The position numbers and the translations under genes were made by a program. Positions 51,268 to 62,307 of a DNA stretch of 64,000 bases are shown here, one piece after another. The notes below the pieces were generated by a model. That model did not search any database. It worked only from the letters and a program-made list of their open reading frames with translations, and was not told the origin of the DNA. Location of the stretch: the NCBI GenBank assembly GCA_020403455.1, contig JADBXP010000016.1:84020-148019 (forward strand), in the 5' to 3' direction. Origin of the DNA: Chitinophagaceae bacterium. Its GTDB lineage: Bacteria; Bacteroidota; Bacteroidia; Chitinophagales; Chitinophagaceae. Numbering within the stretch: the first letter of the stretch is position 1; every line of letters begins with the position of its first letter.

Positions 51268-54200
51268 ATGCAACTGAAAGGGCTGGTGAAGATTTTTGCC
51301 ATTGTATTGATTATTATCTGTGTTTATCAACTCTCCTTTACCTGGTTGGTAAGGAACCATGAGGGCGAGATGGAGAAAAAAGCAGCCGCCTGGCTGAAAC
51401 AATATCCAACTGCCAGTCAGGTTTACCCCAATGATAAAGAACTGCAGGAAAGATACAATGATAGTCTGTCTGACATCAAAAAAGATAGACTGCGCCGTTT
51501 ACTCGACAGCACCAAAGACACCAAACTGGGATTTGGCTTTACCACGTATAGAAACGCCAAGGAAAAGGAACTGATGTTGGGTCTTGACCTGCAAGGGGGT
51601 ATGAGCGTTACGATGGAGGTCGGATTGGATGGTCTTCTCAAGTCTTTGGCCAACTTCACCAAAGATCCGGTGTTCAATAAAGCCTTGCAACAGGCGGTTG
51701 CCCGCAAAGCAAATGGAGGTGCTGATCTGATTACCCTTTTCCGGGAAGAATTTACCAAATTAAATCCTACCGGCAAATTGGCTCCTTTTTTCGCAGCCCG
51801 TAGCAATGGCAAAGTTAAATTCGATGCCAACGATGATGCCGTAACCGCTTATCTCCGTGAGCAAGCAACTTCTGCTTTCAACAATACTTATCGCATCCTC
51901 CGCACCCGTATCGACCGTTTCGGTGTGGCTTCCCCCAATATCAATCCCGACCCTGCCAAAGGCATCATCAACATTGAGCTGGCGGGTGTGAACGATAAAG
52001 AAAGGGTTCGTTCTTACTTACAATCTACTGCCAACCTTCAATTTTTTGAAACCTACACTTTAGAGAGCCGCGATATCCAGGATGCACTGGTCGCTGCGGA
52101 CAAAGCTGCGCAGGAATTTGTTTCTGGCACCAGTAAACAGGATTCTATCACTGCTGCCAGAAAAAAAGACAGCACAGACAAGAAAACAACTGCCTCAACA
52201 GATACCAGCAAAACGGCTACTATATCCGCCATTTCTAATATGGCTGGTGCTGCCGGTGGTGCTAAATCTACTGATACTGCCTCTAAAAAGGGTGCTGTTG
52301 AAAATCCCATCTTCCGCCTGCTTCAGGTAGCTCAACCCTTCCAGGGAACCAATGGAAGACCGGTTTTCCCCTCTGCCATCGGATACATCAACGCCAAAGA
52401 CACCGCTAGTTTAAATGACTACCTGGCACTGGATGTGGTGAAAACAAAATTCCCCTCCAACCTGGTATTCATGTATGGAAAAATGGAAATGCAATCCAAT
52501 GATCCAAAAGCCGCTGATATTCTTACGCTTTATGCCATCAAGACCCTGGACAATGGACAGGCGGAACTGGAGGGAGATCATATCAGCAGTGCAACACAGG
52601 ATTATGATGAGAAAGGAAAGATTGCCATCAAGATGAACATGGATAAAATCGGTACCAACATCTGGGCCAAGATGACTACCCGCAATGTAGGTAAGCCGAT
52701 TGCCATAGTACTGGATAACTTCGTGTATTCTGCGCCTAATGTAAACGATCCGATCACAACCGGTAACTCTCAGATCTCCGGCAACTATACTTTGAAAGAA
52801 GCCAAAGATCTTTCTGAAATATTGGAGAGCGGTAAACTACCTGCACCTGCAAAAATCGTTCAAGAACAGCAGGTTGGTCCAACTCTCGGTCGTGAATCCA
52901 TCATTGGAGGTGGTTTGTCGTTCCTGATCTCCTTCCTCGTGATCTTCGCATTGATGTTGATTTACTTCAATACAGCAGGCTGGGTAGCCAACATCGCACT
53001 TATTTTGAATTTGTTATTTACAGTCGGTATTCTCAGCTCACTCGGCTTTACTCTCACTGCACCCGGTATTGCAGGTCTTGTATTGACTGTGGGTCTTGCG
53101 GTGGATACCAACGTAATTATATTCGAGCGCATCAAAGAGGAACTGACCAGAGGGAAGAGCTACTCCATTGCCGTTGCAGATGGTTATCGTCGCTCTCTGG
53201 CACCGGTTTTAGATGCCCACGTAACTACTTTGCTAACTGCAATCATCCTGGCCTACTTCGGATTGGGTCCGGTTCTCGGATTTGCCACTACACAGATCAT
53301 TGGTATTCTTTTGTCCCTGTTCTGTGGAATTCTTGTTTCCCGGTTGATCACTGATATTTATACCAACAGAAACAGACATTTTGAATACTTTACTCCTATA
53401 TCCCGCAGCATTTTCAAGAAAGCCAATTTCAAGTTCATTGGCTACAGAAAGTATGCATATGTACTTTCTATCTTCATCTTTGCGCTGGGCATTAGCACGC
53501 TTTTCATGAAAGATGCTTTCGATGAGGGTGTTGAATTCTCAGGGGGTCGCAGCTATACCGTTCGCTTTGATAAGCCGGTAAATGAGGAACAAATCAGGAA
53601 TGAACTGAAAGATGAATTCAAAGAGCCGGTAATCATCAAGACAGTAGATGTTAAGAATCAGCTTAACATTACCACTTCTTATATGATCAGTCAACAGGGT
53701 AATAACATTGACTCATTGGTAGAACGCAAACTGTACAACGGATTGAAGAAACACCTTCCAACTACTGTAAGTTTTGAAGAATTTGAAAGAAGCTATAAAC
53801 TGGGTTCACAAAAAGTATTACCCACCATATCTGATGATTTGAAGTCAGGTGCTACCAAAGCGGTAATTTTTGGTATCATCATCATCTGTCTCTATATTTT
53901 CATTCGCTTCCGCGACTGGAGATATTCCTTGGGTACCATTTTCGCCTTGCTGCACGACGTTTTTGTTACATTGATTGTATTCAGCTTCTGCCGTAAAATT
54001 GTTCCTTTCCCACTGGAGATTGACCAGCACTTCATTGCAGCGGTATTGACTGTGATTGGTTTCTCTATGAATGATACAGTGATTGTTTATGACCGTATCC
54101 GGGAGGATAGCAATTTGATGAAGGGCGTACCCAATGCCACCATCATTGATAAAGCAATCAATGAAACACTGAGCAGAACTGTAATGACTTCCTTGACTGT

Positions 54201-54387
54201 ATTCCTGACAATCCTGATATTGTTCATCTTCGGAGGTGAAGTAACCCGTGGATTCTCTTTCGCTATGTTGATAGGGGTAATCACCGGTACTTACTCATCC
54301 ATCTTTGTGGCTGCACCTATTCTGGTAGATTTTGCCAAAAACAGGCCACTGGGAAAATTAGATGATACAGGTAAGAAGAAAAAATAA
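51268..54387 (+). CDS. secDF: protein translocase subunit SecDF (fused SecD-SecF)
   Basis: GLDLQGGMSVTMEV; LRTRIDRFGVASPNI; GLAVDTNVIIFERIKEEL; FSGGRSYTVRF; IGFSMNDTVIVYDRIRED. Confidence 0.97.
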   Translation: MQLKGLVKIFAIVLIIICVYQLSFTWLVRNHEGEMEKKAAAWLKQYPTASQVYPNDKELQERYNDSLSDIKKDRLRRLLDSTKDTKLGFGFTTYRNAKEKELMLGLDLQGGMSVTMEVGLDGLLKSLANFTKDPVFNKALQQAVARKANGGADLITLFREEFTKLNPTGKLAPFFAARSNGKVKFDANDDAVTAYLREQATSAFNNTYRILRTRIDRFGVASPNINPDPAKGIINIELAGVNDKERVRSYLQSTANLQFFETYTLESRDIQDALVAADKAAQEFVSGTSKQDSITAARKKDSTDKKTTASTDTSKTATISAISNMAGAAGGAKSTDTASKKGAVENPIFRLLQVAQPFQGTNGRPVFPSAIGYINAKDTASLNDYLALDVVKTKFPSNLVFMYGKMEMQSNDPKAADILTLYAIKTLDNGQAELEGDHISSATQDYDEKGKIAIKMNMDKIGTNIWAKMTTRNVGKPIAIVLDNFVYSAPNVNDPITTGNSQISGNYTLKEAKDLSEILESGKLPAPAKIVQEQQVGPTLGRESIIGGGLSFLISFLVIFALMLIYFNTAGWVANIALILNLLFTVGILSSLGFTLTAPGIAGLVLTVGLAVDTNVIIFERIKEELTRGKSYSIAVADGYRRSLAPVLDAHVTTLLTAIILAYFGLGPVLGFATTQIIGILLSLFCGILVSRLITDIYTNRNRHFEYFTPISRSIFKKANFKFIGYRKYAYVLSIFIFALGISTLFMKDAFDEGVEFSGGRSYTVRFDKPVNEEQIRNELKDEFKEPVIIKTVDVKNQLNITTSYMISQQGNNIDSLVERKLYNGLKKHLPTTVSFEEFERSYKLGSQKVLPTISDDLKSGATKAVIFGIIIICLYIFIRFRDWRYSLGTIFALLHDVFVTLIVFSFCRKIVPFPLEIDQHFIAAVLTVIGFSMNDTVIVYDRIREDSNLMKGVPNATIIDKAINETLSRTVMTSLTVFLTILILFIFGGEVTRGFSFAMLIGVITGTYSSIFVAAPILVDFAKNRPLGKLDDTGKKKK

Positions 54388-54410
54388 TCGGTTGCAATTG
54401 ACATAAAAAA

Positions 54411-54447
54411 GAGGCTGTCTCAATAGAAAGAGACAGCCTCTTTTTTT
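54411..54447 (+). terminator. Rho-independent terminator of secDF
   Basis: GAGGCTGTCTC-AATAGAAA-GAGACAGCCTC followed by T7. Confidence 0.9.
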
Positions 54448-54540
54448 ATTGGTATTCCTTTAGAAAAAAGTTTTCATACACGGGATGCCAGAAGCCTTCA
54501 TTCATCTCAGGAGAGAGGAACATAGTGCATCAACCTAGTA

Positions 54541-54885
54541 TCAGACTGCAAAAGAAGTGCCGCAGCCACAAGTTTTGCTGGCATTGGGATTGGAGAATGT
54601 GAATCCACGGCTGTTAAGTCCGCCTTGCCAGTCCACCTGCATTCCATAAAGATATAGTTCGTGGCTTTTATTCATGATGCAGGGAATTCCCTCAATAGAG
54701 AACTGCTGGTCTTCCTCAGTAGGTGTCTCAAAACCTAAAATGTAGGTCATTCCACTACAACCGCCCCCTTTCACGCCAATGCGCAAACGCTGGCTGTTGT
54801 CAAATCCTGGTTCTTGCATGAGTCGCTTTATTTCAGCGATAGCACCGGGAGTGAGTTGTACGGGTATGTCGGTAATGGTTTCCAT
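54541..54885 (-). CDS. HesB/IscA family iron-sulfur cluster assembly accessory protein
   Basis: LTPGAIAEIKRLM; GGCSGMTYILGFE; NPNASKTCGCGTSFAV. Start at METITD (54885) preferred over 54930. Confidence 0.93.
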   Translation of the reverse strand: METITDIPVQLTPGAIAEIKRLMQEPGFDNSQRLRIGVKGGGCSGMTYILGFETPTEEDQQFSIEGIPCIMNKSHELYLYGMQVDWQGGLNSRGFTFSNPNASKTCGCGTSFAV

Positions 54886-54971
54886 AATTATAATATACTG
54901 CAAAGTTACGAAGGCCGGAAGCATTTCCAAAATGACCCGCTTGAATAGCTGCTTGTCATTTCGTTAAAAAA

Positions 54972-56210
54972 TCAATACAAAACCCTCACCTTGATGGTGT
55001 GCTTCACTTCCTTCAGCAAACCCATTGCTTTTTGGGAAAGTCGCTTGTCGACATCCAGCACCACATAGCCAATGAGTGAATTGGTTGTAAGGTATTGACC
55101 AACAATATTGATATGGTTTCCGGACAATGCAGCGTTGATGGCAGTAAGCACACCGGGAACATTTTTGTGTATGTGCAAAATGCGGTGGGCATTTTCTACA
55201 GGAGGCAGGGATAGAGCCGGCACTGAATGTGACCCGGCGGTGATGCCTCGCTCGAGATATTGGAACAGCTTCATGCTCACGTCAGCACCAATATTTTCCT
55301 GGGCTTCCTGGGTACTACCCCCAATGTGCGGAGTTAATAATACATTGGGAAGTCCCTGTAAAGGGCACTCGAAGCTTTCGCCATTCTTTTCTGGCTCAAA
55401 AGGATATACATCGATGGCAGCACCACCGATAGATTCCTGTACCAAGGCAGTTGCCAAAGCATCCAGGTCAACCACTTCCCCTCTGGCATAGTTAATGACA
55501 ATAGCACCCTGTTTCGTAGATTTTAAAACTGAACGATTGATCAGATTCTTCGTTAGTTCTGTTTCGGGCACATGTAGTGAAATCACATCTGCCCTACTGA
55601 CCAGATCTTTGAGGTTCTTAGCTGCTTCTGCATTTCCGAGGGGGAGCCGGGTTTCGATGTCATGAAACAAAACCTTCATGCCCAGCGCTTCTGCCAATAC
55701 GCTCACCTGTGAACCAATATTCCCATAGCCAATGATGCCCATGGTTTTACCCCGCAATTCAAAACTTCCCCTGGCCTCTTTCATCCATATTCCCTCATGG
55801 GCAGCTTTATTCTTATCGGGAATGCGTCTGATGAGCATAATTGCAGCACCAATCACCAATTCCGCAACACTGCGGGTATTGCTGTAAGGAGCGTTGAAAA
55901 CAACCACACCGGCTTCAGTGGCTGCCTGGAGGTCAACCTGATTAACACCGATACAAAAACATCCAATTGCCTGGAGCTTGGGTGCTGCTGCCAACACTTT
56001 TTTGCTGATTCGCGTTTTGGATCGTATTCCCAACAGATGAACGTCTTTTAACTCACGCATTAATTCCTGTTCCCCCAATGCACCTGTAATTTTGCGAACA
56101 TTCACATATCCATTTTGTTTGAAAAGACGAATAGCAGCATCACTGATGTTTTCAAGAAATAAAATATTGATTCTTTCTTTGGGGAAACTGGTAGTTTTCT
56201 GTTGACTCAT
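54972..56210 (-). CDS. serA: D-3-phosphoglycerate dehydrogenase
   Basis: NVRKITGALGEQELMRELKDVHLLGIRSKT; GKTMGIIGYGNIGSQVSVLAEALGM; NVLLTPHIGGSTQEAQENIG; C-terminal ACT-like region. Confidence 0.93.
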   Translation of the reverse strand: MSQQKTTSFPKERINILFLENISDAAIRLFKQNGYVNVRKITGALGEQELMRELKDVHLLGIRSKTRISKKVLAAAPKLQAIGCFCIGVNQVDLQAATEAGVVVFNAPYSNTRSVAELVIGAAIMLIRRIPDKNKAAHEGIWMKEARGSFELRGKTMGIIGYGNIGSQVSVLAEALGMKVLFHDIETRLPLGNAEAAKNLKDLVSRADVISLHVPETELTKNLINRSVLKSTKQGAIVINYARGEVVDLDALATALVQESIGGAAIDVYPFEPEKNGESFECPLQGLPNVLLTPHIGGSTQEAQENIGADVSMKLFQYLERGITAGSHSVPALSLPPVENAHRILHIHKNVPGVLTAINAALSGNHINIVGQYLTTNSLIGYVVLDVDKRLSQKAMGLLKEVKHTIKVRVLY

Positions 56211-56320
56211 AACTCAAAAGTAAATGTAAATATCTCCCGTAAATATATCTACTTATCCACTATGATACATGTTCTCCCCTCACAACAATTATCTTTGCAA
56301 ACATATTAGTACTGAACGGA

Positions 56321-57538
56321 ATGTATCGTATTATGATGATGTCAATTGTTGCCCTGCTTGTTTTGTCCTGTAACTCAGGAACCGATACTACGGGAAATGA
56401 ATCGATCAATCCCAGCGTCAGTTCCGTAAGATTAAGTACTGAAGAAAAAGAAAATTATCGGCGGGCTATACAACCCATGTACCAATCCCTATTGCTCAAT
56501 ACGGGTTTTAGTGGAGGAATTTTAGTGGCAAAAAGTGGTGAGATTGTTTTTGAAGATTACCAGGGAGTTTATAATAGAAAAACCCGGGAGTTGATTGATT
56601 CACAAAGTACCTTCCACCTTGCTTCCATCACAAAAACTTTCACAGCAACCGCTATTCTTCGTTTGTACGAACAGGGTAAACTAGACCTGAATGATCCGGT
56701 GGAAACATATATCCCCGGCTTCCCTTACAAGGGTATCCGGCTACAATTACTACTCAATCACCGCAGCGGTTTGCCCAAGTATGAATATTTTATGAATGAA
56801 ACAGGGTACCGGTTGGTGAGATCGAAAAACAAGCGGGGCAAGTGGTACACCCGAAAAGTTTATTACGCAGACCCCAATCGGTTCAAAGGATTGGCGACTA
56901 ACAGAGATGTGGTTGATTATATGATGCGCTACAAAGTTCCGGTAACTTATGCTCCCGATAGCCGTTATCAATATTGCAATACCAATTATGTTCTGTTAGC
57001 GATGGTAATCGAGAAAGTAACAGGAAGAACATATCCCGAGTACCTGAAAGACAGTTTGTTTACCCCCCTCGGGATGCAGAACAGTTTTGTTTTTAGTAGC
57101 AGGGATACAGCTTCCTATGTTCCCTCCTATGATTATAGGAATAGTCCATACCCCCTTGGGACGTTTGATGTGGTGTACGGAGATAAAAATGTATATAGTA
57201 CGGTAAGGGATTTGTTCAAATGGAATGAGGCGCTAAAATCGGGTAAGTTCGTCAGTCTTGCCACATTGGAAAATCTTGCCTACCAACCGTATAGCAAAGA
57301 AACCAGGGGTAACCGAAATTATGGTTTAGGCTGGCACCTCTATCTGCCCACCGATGCCCCCCCCGTAATATACCACAATGGATGGTGGCATGGGAACAAC
57401 ACCGTTTTTAAACGACTCATTGCGGAAGATGCCGTGGTAATCGTATTGGGCAATAAATTCAACCGAAATATCTGGGCAGCAGGAAAAATGAGTGGTATAT
57501 TTACCGGGATTGCAGATACCACGGTTTTGGAAAATTGA
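56321..57538 (+). CDS. beta-lactamase family serine hydrolase, lipoprotein
   Basis: Lipobox LLVLSC; SxxK motif SITK in FHLASITKTFTATAILRLYEQGKLDL; YCN; HNGWWHG. Confidence 0.9.
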   Translation: MYRIMMMSIVALLVLSCNSGTDTTGNESINPSVSSVRLSTEEKENYRRAIQPMYQSLLLNTGFSGGILVAKSGEIVFEDYQGVYNRKTRELIDSQSTFHLASITKTFTATAILRLYEQGKLDLNDPVETYIPGFPYKGIRLQLLLNHRSGLPKYEYFMNETGYRLVRSKNKRGKWYTRKVYYADPNRFKGLATNRDVVDYMMRYKVPVTYAPDSRYQYCNTNYVLLAMVIEKVTGRTYPEYLKDSLFTPLGMQNSFVFSSRDTASYVPSYDYRNSPYPLGTFDVVYGDKNVYSTVRDLFKWNEALKSGKFVSLATLENLAYQPYSKETRGNRNYGLGWHLYLPTDAPPVIYHNGWWHGNNTVFKRLIAEDAVVIVLGNKFNRNIWAAGKMSGIFTGIADTTVLEN

Positions 57539-57638
57539 CCTAATTTACCCCGAAACAAGCCCTGTTTTCAACCTGTTTTTTGTTCAATTCCCTTATTTTT
57601 GCAGACTTTTTTAGTAAAAGACCAGACATACATTGCTT

Positions 57639-60095
57639 ATGACGCAACAAATCATTTACGCGGTTCCGGTTATGGGTATTATCGGACTGCTCTTTACCCT
57701 TATTAAATTCAATTGGGTTTCCCGCCAGGATGCCGGTACAGACCGGATGAAAGAGATCAGCAATTACATCGCTGAAGGAGCCATGGCCTTCCTGAAAGCG
57801 GAGTATAAAATCCTGACCTATTTTGTAATCATCGTAGCCTTATTGCTGGGTGTGATGGGTTATTCAGACAAAAACAGCCACTGGAGCATTGCTGTTTCAT
57901 TCATCATTGGTGCACTCTTCAGTGCACTGGCCGGTTTCATCGGAATGAAAATAGCTACCCGCGCCAATGTTCGCACAGCACAAGCTGCCAGAAGTAGCTT
58001 AAGCAAGGCATTACAGGTATCCTTCACGGGAGGTTCTGTAATGGGTATGGGTGTGGCCGGACTTGCAGTACTTGGATTAGGTGGCTTATTCATCATCATT
58101 CGCCAACTCTTGGCTCCCGGAGCTGCTGTTGATAGTGAAGAAATGAAAAGAGCCATTGAAGTTTTAACCGGATTTTCGCTTGGTGCGGAAAGTATCGCTC
58201 TCTTTGCCCGCGTAGGTGGTGGTATATATACCAAAGCTGCCGATGTGGGTGCTGACCTGGTGGGAAAAGTAGAAGCAGGTATCCCTGAAGATGATCCCCG
58301 CAATCCAGCTACTATTGCAGATAACGTAGGTGATAACGTAGGTGACGTTGCCGGTATGGGCGCCGACCTCTTTGGAAGCTATGTTGCAACCGTTCTGGCT
58401 ACCATGGTACTCGGACGTGAAGTTACCGGTGCCAACCAACTGCCACTTGCTGATCAGTTCAATGGCATATCTGCCATCTTATTACCTATGATGATAGCCG
58501 GTGTCGGTATTATCTTCTCTATCGTTGCTACTTTCTTTGTGCGGATCTCTGATGCTGCCGGCGTTAATACTGCCGGTGTGCAGAAAGCCCTGAACATGGG
58601 TAACTGGGGATCCATCATCCTGACTGCCATTGCTTGTTATTTCCTTACAGTAAATATATTACCCGAGAGCATGGTGTTGCGCGGATTCACTTTCACACCG
58701 ATGAATGTATTCGCTGCCATACTTGTGGGACTTGCAGTTGGAACCCTGATGAGTATCATCACGGAATACTATACTGCCATGGGTAAACGCCCCGTTAACA
58801 GCATCATCAAACAATCTTCCACCGGTCATGCTACCAATATTATTGGTGGATTGGCCATTGGTATGGAATCAACTTTCTTACCCATTCTGGTGCTCGCTGC
58901 GGGAATTTACGGCTCTTATTATTTTGCAGGTCTCTATGGGGTTGCTATCGCTGCCGCAGGTATGATGGCAACAACCGCGATGCAGCTCGCTATCGATGCA
59001 TTTGGACCTATTGCGGACAATGCCGGAGGTATCGCGGAAATGAGTGAATTGCCCAAAGATGTTCGTGAAAAAACAGATATTCTCGATGCCGTTGGTAATA
59101 CCACTGCCGCTACCGGTAAAGGTTTTGCCATCGCCTCTGCTGCTTTGACTGCCCTCGCACTCTTTGCAGCGTTTGTAGGAATTGCCGGCATCTCCGGAAT
59201 TGATATTTATCATGCCGATGTGTTGGCAGGTCTTTTTGTAGGAGGTATGATTCCTTATATCTTCTCCTCCCTGGCCATTCGTGCCGTTGGTGAAGCAGCT
59301 ATGTCCATGGTGGAAGAAGTTCGTCGCCAGTTCCGCGATATTCCGGGTATCATGGAAGGTACGGGCAAGCCGGAATATGATAAATGTGTGGCTATTTCTA
59401 CTGAAGCATCCCTGAAAAAAATGTTGCTCCCCGGCGCTATCGCCATTATCAGTCCATTGATCATTGGCTTCGGACTCGGTGCTGAAGTGTTAGGTGGATT
59501 CCTGGCAGGTGCTACTGTAAGTGGTGTTCTCATGGGAATGTTCCAGAACAATGCCGGTGGTGCATGGGACAATGCCAAGAAATCATTCGAAAGTGGTGTA
59601 GAAATCAATGGTGTAGTATATTATAAGAAATCTGAACCTCACAAGGCATCTGTAACAGGTGATACGGTTGGTGATCCTTTTAAAGACACTTCCGGACCCT
59701 CTATGAATATCCTGATCAAATTGATGTCCATCGTTTCTCTGGTTATAGCTCCTACCCTGTCGCACATGCATGCTGATAAAGTAAAGGCTGCCGGCATTCA
59801 GGAGCGTCAGGTAGAAGTAATTCTTACCGACAGTACTTCAAATATCACTACTATCCAAGGTACCCCTGGACAAAGCACTGTAGTAGCCATCGAGGAAAAA
59901 AAGGGAAATCCAATGCAACTCTTGGAAGCCCTTAAAAAAGACGGATATGAGAAGGACGGAAAACTGGAGGTACTGTTTGAAAATGGCATATTAAAGGTCA
60001 ACGGAAAAGAATTGGATTCAGCAGCTATTGCCCCCTACAAGGCCCTGCTTCCAACTACACCTTCTGCCAAATTACAGTTGCGCACCCAACAATAG
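57639..60095 (+). CDS. hppA: membrane-bound ion-translocating pyrophosphatase with C-terminal extension
   Basis: [99 protein letters not shown]. Confidence 0.95.
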   Translation: MTQQIIYAVPVMGIIGLLFTLIKFNWVSRQDAGTDRMKEISNYIAEGAMAFLKAEYKILTYFVIIVALLLGVMGYSDKNSHWSIAVSFIIGALFSALAGFIGMKIATRANVRTAQAARSSLSKALQVSFTGGSVMGMGVAGLAVLGLGGLFIIIRQLLAPGAAVDSEEMKRAIEVLTGFSLGAESIALFARVGGGIYTKAADVGADLVGKVEAGIPEDDPRNPATIADNVGDNVGDVAGMGADLFGSYVATVLATMVLGREVTGANQLPLADQFNGISAILLPMMIAGVGIIFSIVATFFVRISDAAGVNTAGVQKALNMGNWGSIILTAIACYFLTVNILPESMVLRGFTFTPMNVFAAILVGLAVGTLMSIITEYYTAMGKRPVNSIIKQSSTGHATNIIGGLAIGMESTFLPILVLAAGIYGSYYFAGLYGVAIAAAGMMATTAMQLAIDAFGPIADNAGGIAEMSELPKDVREKTDILDAVGNTTAATGKGFAIASAALTALALFAAFVGIAGISGIDIYHADVLAGLFVGGMIPYIFSSLAIRAVGEAAMSMVEEVRRQFRDIPGIMEGTGKPEYDKCVAISTEASLKKMLLPGAIAIISPLIIGFGLGAEVLGGFLAGATVSGVLMGMFQNNAGGAWDNAKKSFESGVEINGVVYYKKSEPHKASVTGDTVGDPFKDTSGPSMNILIKLMSIVSLVIAPTLSHMHADKVKAAGIQERQVEVILTDSTSNITTIQGTPGQSTVVAIEEKKGNPMQLLEALKKDGYEKDGKLEVLFENGILKVNGKELDSAAIAPYKALLPTTPSAKLQLRTQQ

Positions 60096-60121
60096 TCTCT
60101 TTGCTTTCATAGGATAAGAAG

Positions 60122-60152
60122 TCCGCTTCCCGTATGGGGGCGGATTTTTTTT
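60122..60152 (+). terminator. Rho-independent terminator of the pyrophosphatase gene
   Basis: TCCGCTTCCC-GTAT-GGGGGCGGA followed by T8. Confidence 0.82.
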
Positions 60153-60216
60153 GCCCACTGCCGATATTGTTTAACAAAAATTAAATTGGGGGACAATCCG
60201 GGGCTGTGTAACTTGC

Positions 60217-60232
60217 TACGAATAAAATCGTA
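60217..60232. promoter_or_regulatory. candidate BlaI-type operator (TACGA-N6-TCGTA)
   Basis: Inverted repeat TACGA-ATAAAA-TCGTA ends 3 bp before the ATG of the BlaI/MecI-family gene at 60236. Confidence 0.45.
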
Positions 60233-60235
60233 TAT

Positions 60236-60619
60236 ATGGAAGTTAATGTTGTTCCAAAGCCAACGGAAAGTGAACTGGCCATTCTGCAAGTCTTGTGGGA
60301 CAAGGGTCAGGCGAGCGTGCGGGAAGTGCACGAGGTTTTGAGTGAGCATAAAAACAGTGGCTACACTACAACTTTAAAACTCATGCAAATCATGCATGAA
60401 AAGGGAATTGTGTTACGCGATGACAGCAGTAAGGTACATATATACCGCCCCAACATTAGTAAAGAGAATACCCAACAACATTTGGTAGGAAAAATGATTG
60501 ATACCCTATTTGGGGGCAATAGTTCCCAATTGGTTCTACAGGCATTGGGCAACCATGCCCCCAATGCTGCGGAATTGGCAGAAATAGAAGCAGTCATTGC
60601 CCAATTGAAAAATAAGTAG
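60236..60619 (+). CDS. BlaI/MecI/CopY family transcriptional regulator
   Basis: PTESELAILQVLWDKGQASVREVHEVLSEHKNSGYTTTLKLMQIMHEKGIVLRD. Confidence 0.95.
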   Translation: MEVNVVPKPTESELAILQVLWDKGQASVREVHEVLSEHKNSGYTTTLKLMQIMHEKGIVLRDDSSKVHIYRPNISKENTQQHLVGKMIDTLFGGNSSQLVLQALGNHAPNAAELAEIEAVIAQLKNK

Positions 60620-60621
60620 GA

Positions 60622-62178
60622 ATGCCGGCGCAGCAAATGGTCATATCATTGGTGTATTCATTGGCGGACAGTCTTTGGCTGGCTGCAGGCCTTTGGTTGT
60701 GTTACCGATTTATCGACTGGTTGATGCCTTTGCGACCCGTTCATGCCTATCGACTCGCGAGCATTTTGGTAACTACGCTATTCGTTGGGTGGTTAGCTAT
60801 TTTCATACTGTATTTGGCAGGGGGTAAGTTCGTTAGCTCTATTGCTTTTCACCAACTTAGTTGGACAACTCAATTTGACATCCCACAGGTTTGGATGAAT
60901 GTTGCGGCATGTTTGTATATGTTTGGACTCAGTTTTCGCGTGGTGCGGTTTTTCTATAGCAACTACTGTTTAAGGCGGTTACTGAGTGAAACAATACCGA
61001 TGACCGGTGAATGGAAGTCGATGGTTGACAGGCATACAGGTAACACTTCAAGGCAGGGAGTTATACAAGTTTTTTTCAGTGATCGAATCAGTTCACCATT
61101 CACTTTCGGCTGGATTCGACCTGTAATTTTATTTCCGGTAGCCAGTATTAATAATTTGACTATCAATGAATTTGAGTCTATTTTATTGCATGAGCTAGCT
61201 CATATCAGGCGCAACGATTTTTTGCTCCAACGTATTATGGCCTTGATGGAGATGACCTTTTTTTTCAACCTTTTTGCACGCGATTTATTTCGAATCATTC
61301 GCTTGTTGAGGGAGGAATGTTGTGATGATGAAGTGCTGGCCGGAGGCACCCTACCGCTTGATTATGTAACAGCCCTCAATTGGTGTGCCCGTCAGGGAAT
61401 TTCCTTCGGTGGAACGCTTGGAGCTGTTGGTACTGATCGGGAGTTGCTGAATCGCATTTTACGGATGACAGGGGGTAGCCCCCAAAAAAGGGCTCCGGCG
61501 ACCTATTTTTATTGGATTGCATTTTTCGGGATAGTGATGGGGATTCAATTTTCAAAACTGTTCTCTCCCATTCCATCCGGGAATTTGCTTCCTATGACCG
61601 TTTCAGAAGGAATAAAAATACCAATGGTCAAAGGACTTCAAAAGAATACATCATTCACTACAACTGCCAACCAACAGAAAAAAAAGGTACAACAATCAGC
61701 TGCCAGGAAAATAGCAATGGGCCGAGGGGAGGAAAAGAACTCCGATAACGCGACAACCGTCGCAGTTGCTTCTCCTGACATTATTCAGACTGTGAGTTTG
61801 CAGGAAGACAATGATTTGATCACCTTGCAGCAAGGATGGAAACAAATCCGGCAATTGTCCCGCGAGGAATTGGGTCAGTTGATGAGAGAAGCACTGCAGG
61901 AATTCAATGCAGAAGATAAAATTACCTGGGCAAGAGTGATCAGAAACAGGTTGTTGGCACAAGAAATGAGGAACTATTCGGTTGACAGTACTTCGATGAC
62001 TGTGCCGGATTATGCAATTGCTGAACGCCAAAACAGCCCGGAGGCGACCAGGGTACAATCCAAACTCATGTTGTTGATTTGGATGAAATGGAGGGATAAA
62101 CATCCAAGATTTATTGAGCAGTTGTTACATAAGTACCCTATTGATAGTGTACAATTTAATCCGGTTTCAGAGCAATAA
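60622..62178 (+). CDS. M56 family metallopeptidase (BlaR1-like)
   Basis: Multi-TM N-terminus; SSPFTFGWIRPVILFPV; zinc motif ILLHELAHIRRNDFLLQ; EECCDDEVLAGG. Confidence 0.93.
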   Translation: MPAQQMVISLVYSLADSLWLAAGLWLCYRFIDWLMPLRPVHAYRLASILVTTLFVGWLAIFILYLAGGKFVSSIAFHQLSWTTQFDIPQVWMNVAACLYMFGLSFRVVRFFYSNYCLRRLLSETIPMTGEWKSMVDRHTGNTSRQGVIQVFFSDRISSPFTFGWIRPVILFPVASINNLTINEFESILLHELAHIRRNDFLLQRIMALMEMTFFFNLFARDLFRIIRLLREECCDDEVLAGGTLPLDYVTALNWCARQGISFGGTLGAVGTDRELLNRILRMTGGSPQKRAPATYFYWIAFFGIVMGIQFSKLFSPIPSGNLLPMTVSEGIKIPMVKGLQKNTSFTTTANQQKKKVQQSAARKIAMGRGEEKNSDNATTVAVASPDIIQTVSLQEDNDLITLQQGWKQIRQLSREELGQLMREALQEFNAEDKITWARVIRNRLLAQEMRNYSVDSTSMTVPDYAIAERQNSPEATRVQSKLMLLIWMKWRDKHPRFIEQLLHKYPIDSVQFNPVSEQ

Positions 62179-62307
62179 AAATGGGGGTGCTACTCGGCAC
62201 CTTCCCAGGTATTCAAACCGATTCATTCCATAACAGATTTAATAATCGGATTTAATCTCTTGGTAGAAGAAATCACTTGAGACTTTCAACAGGCAGACAC
62301 ACTGTCT

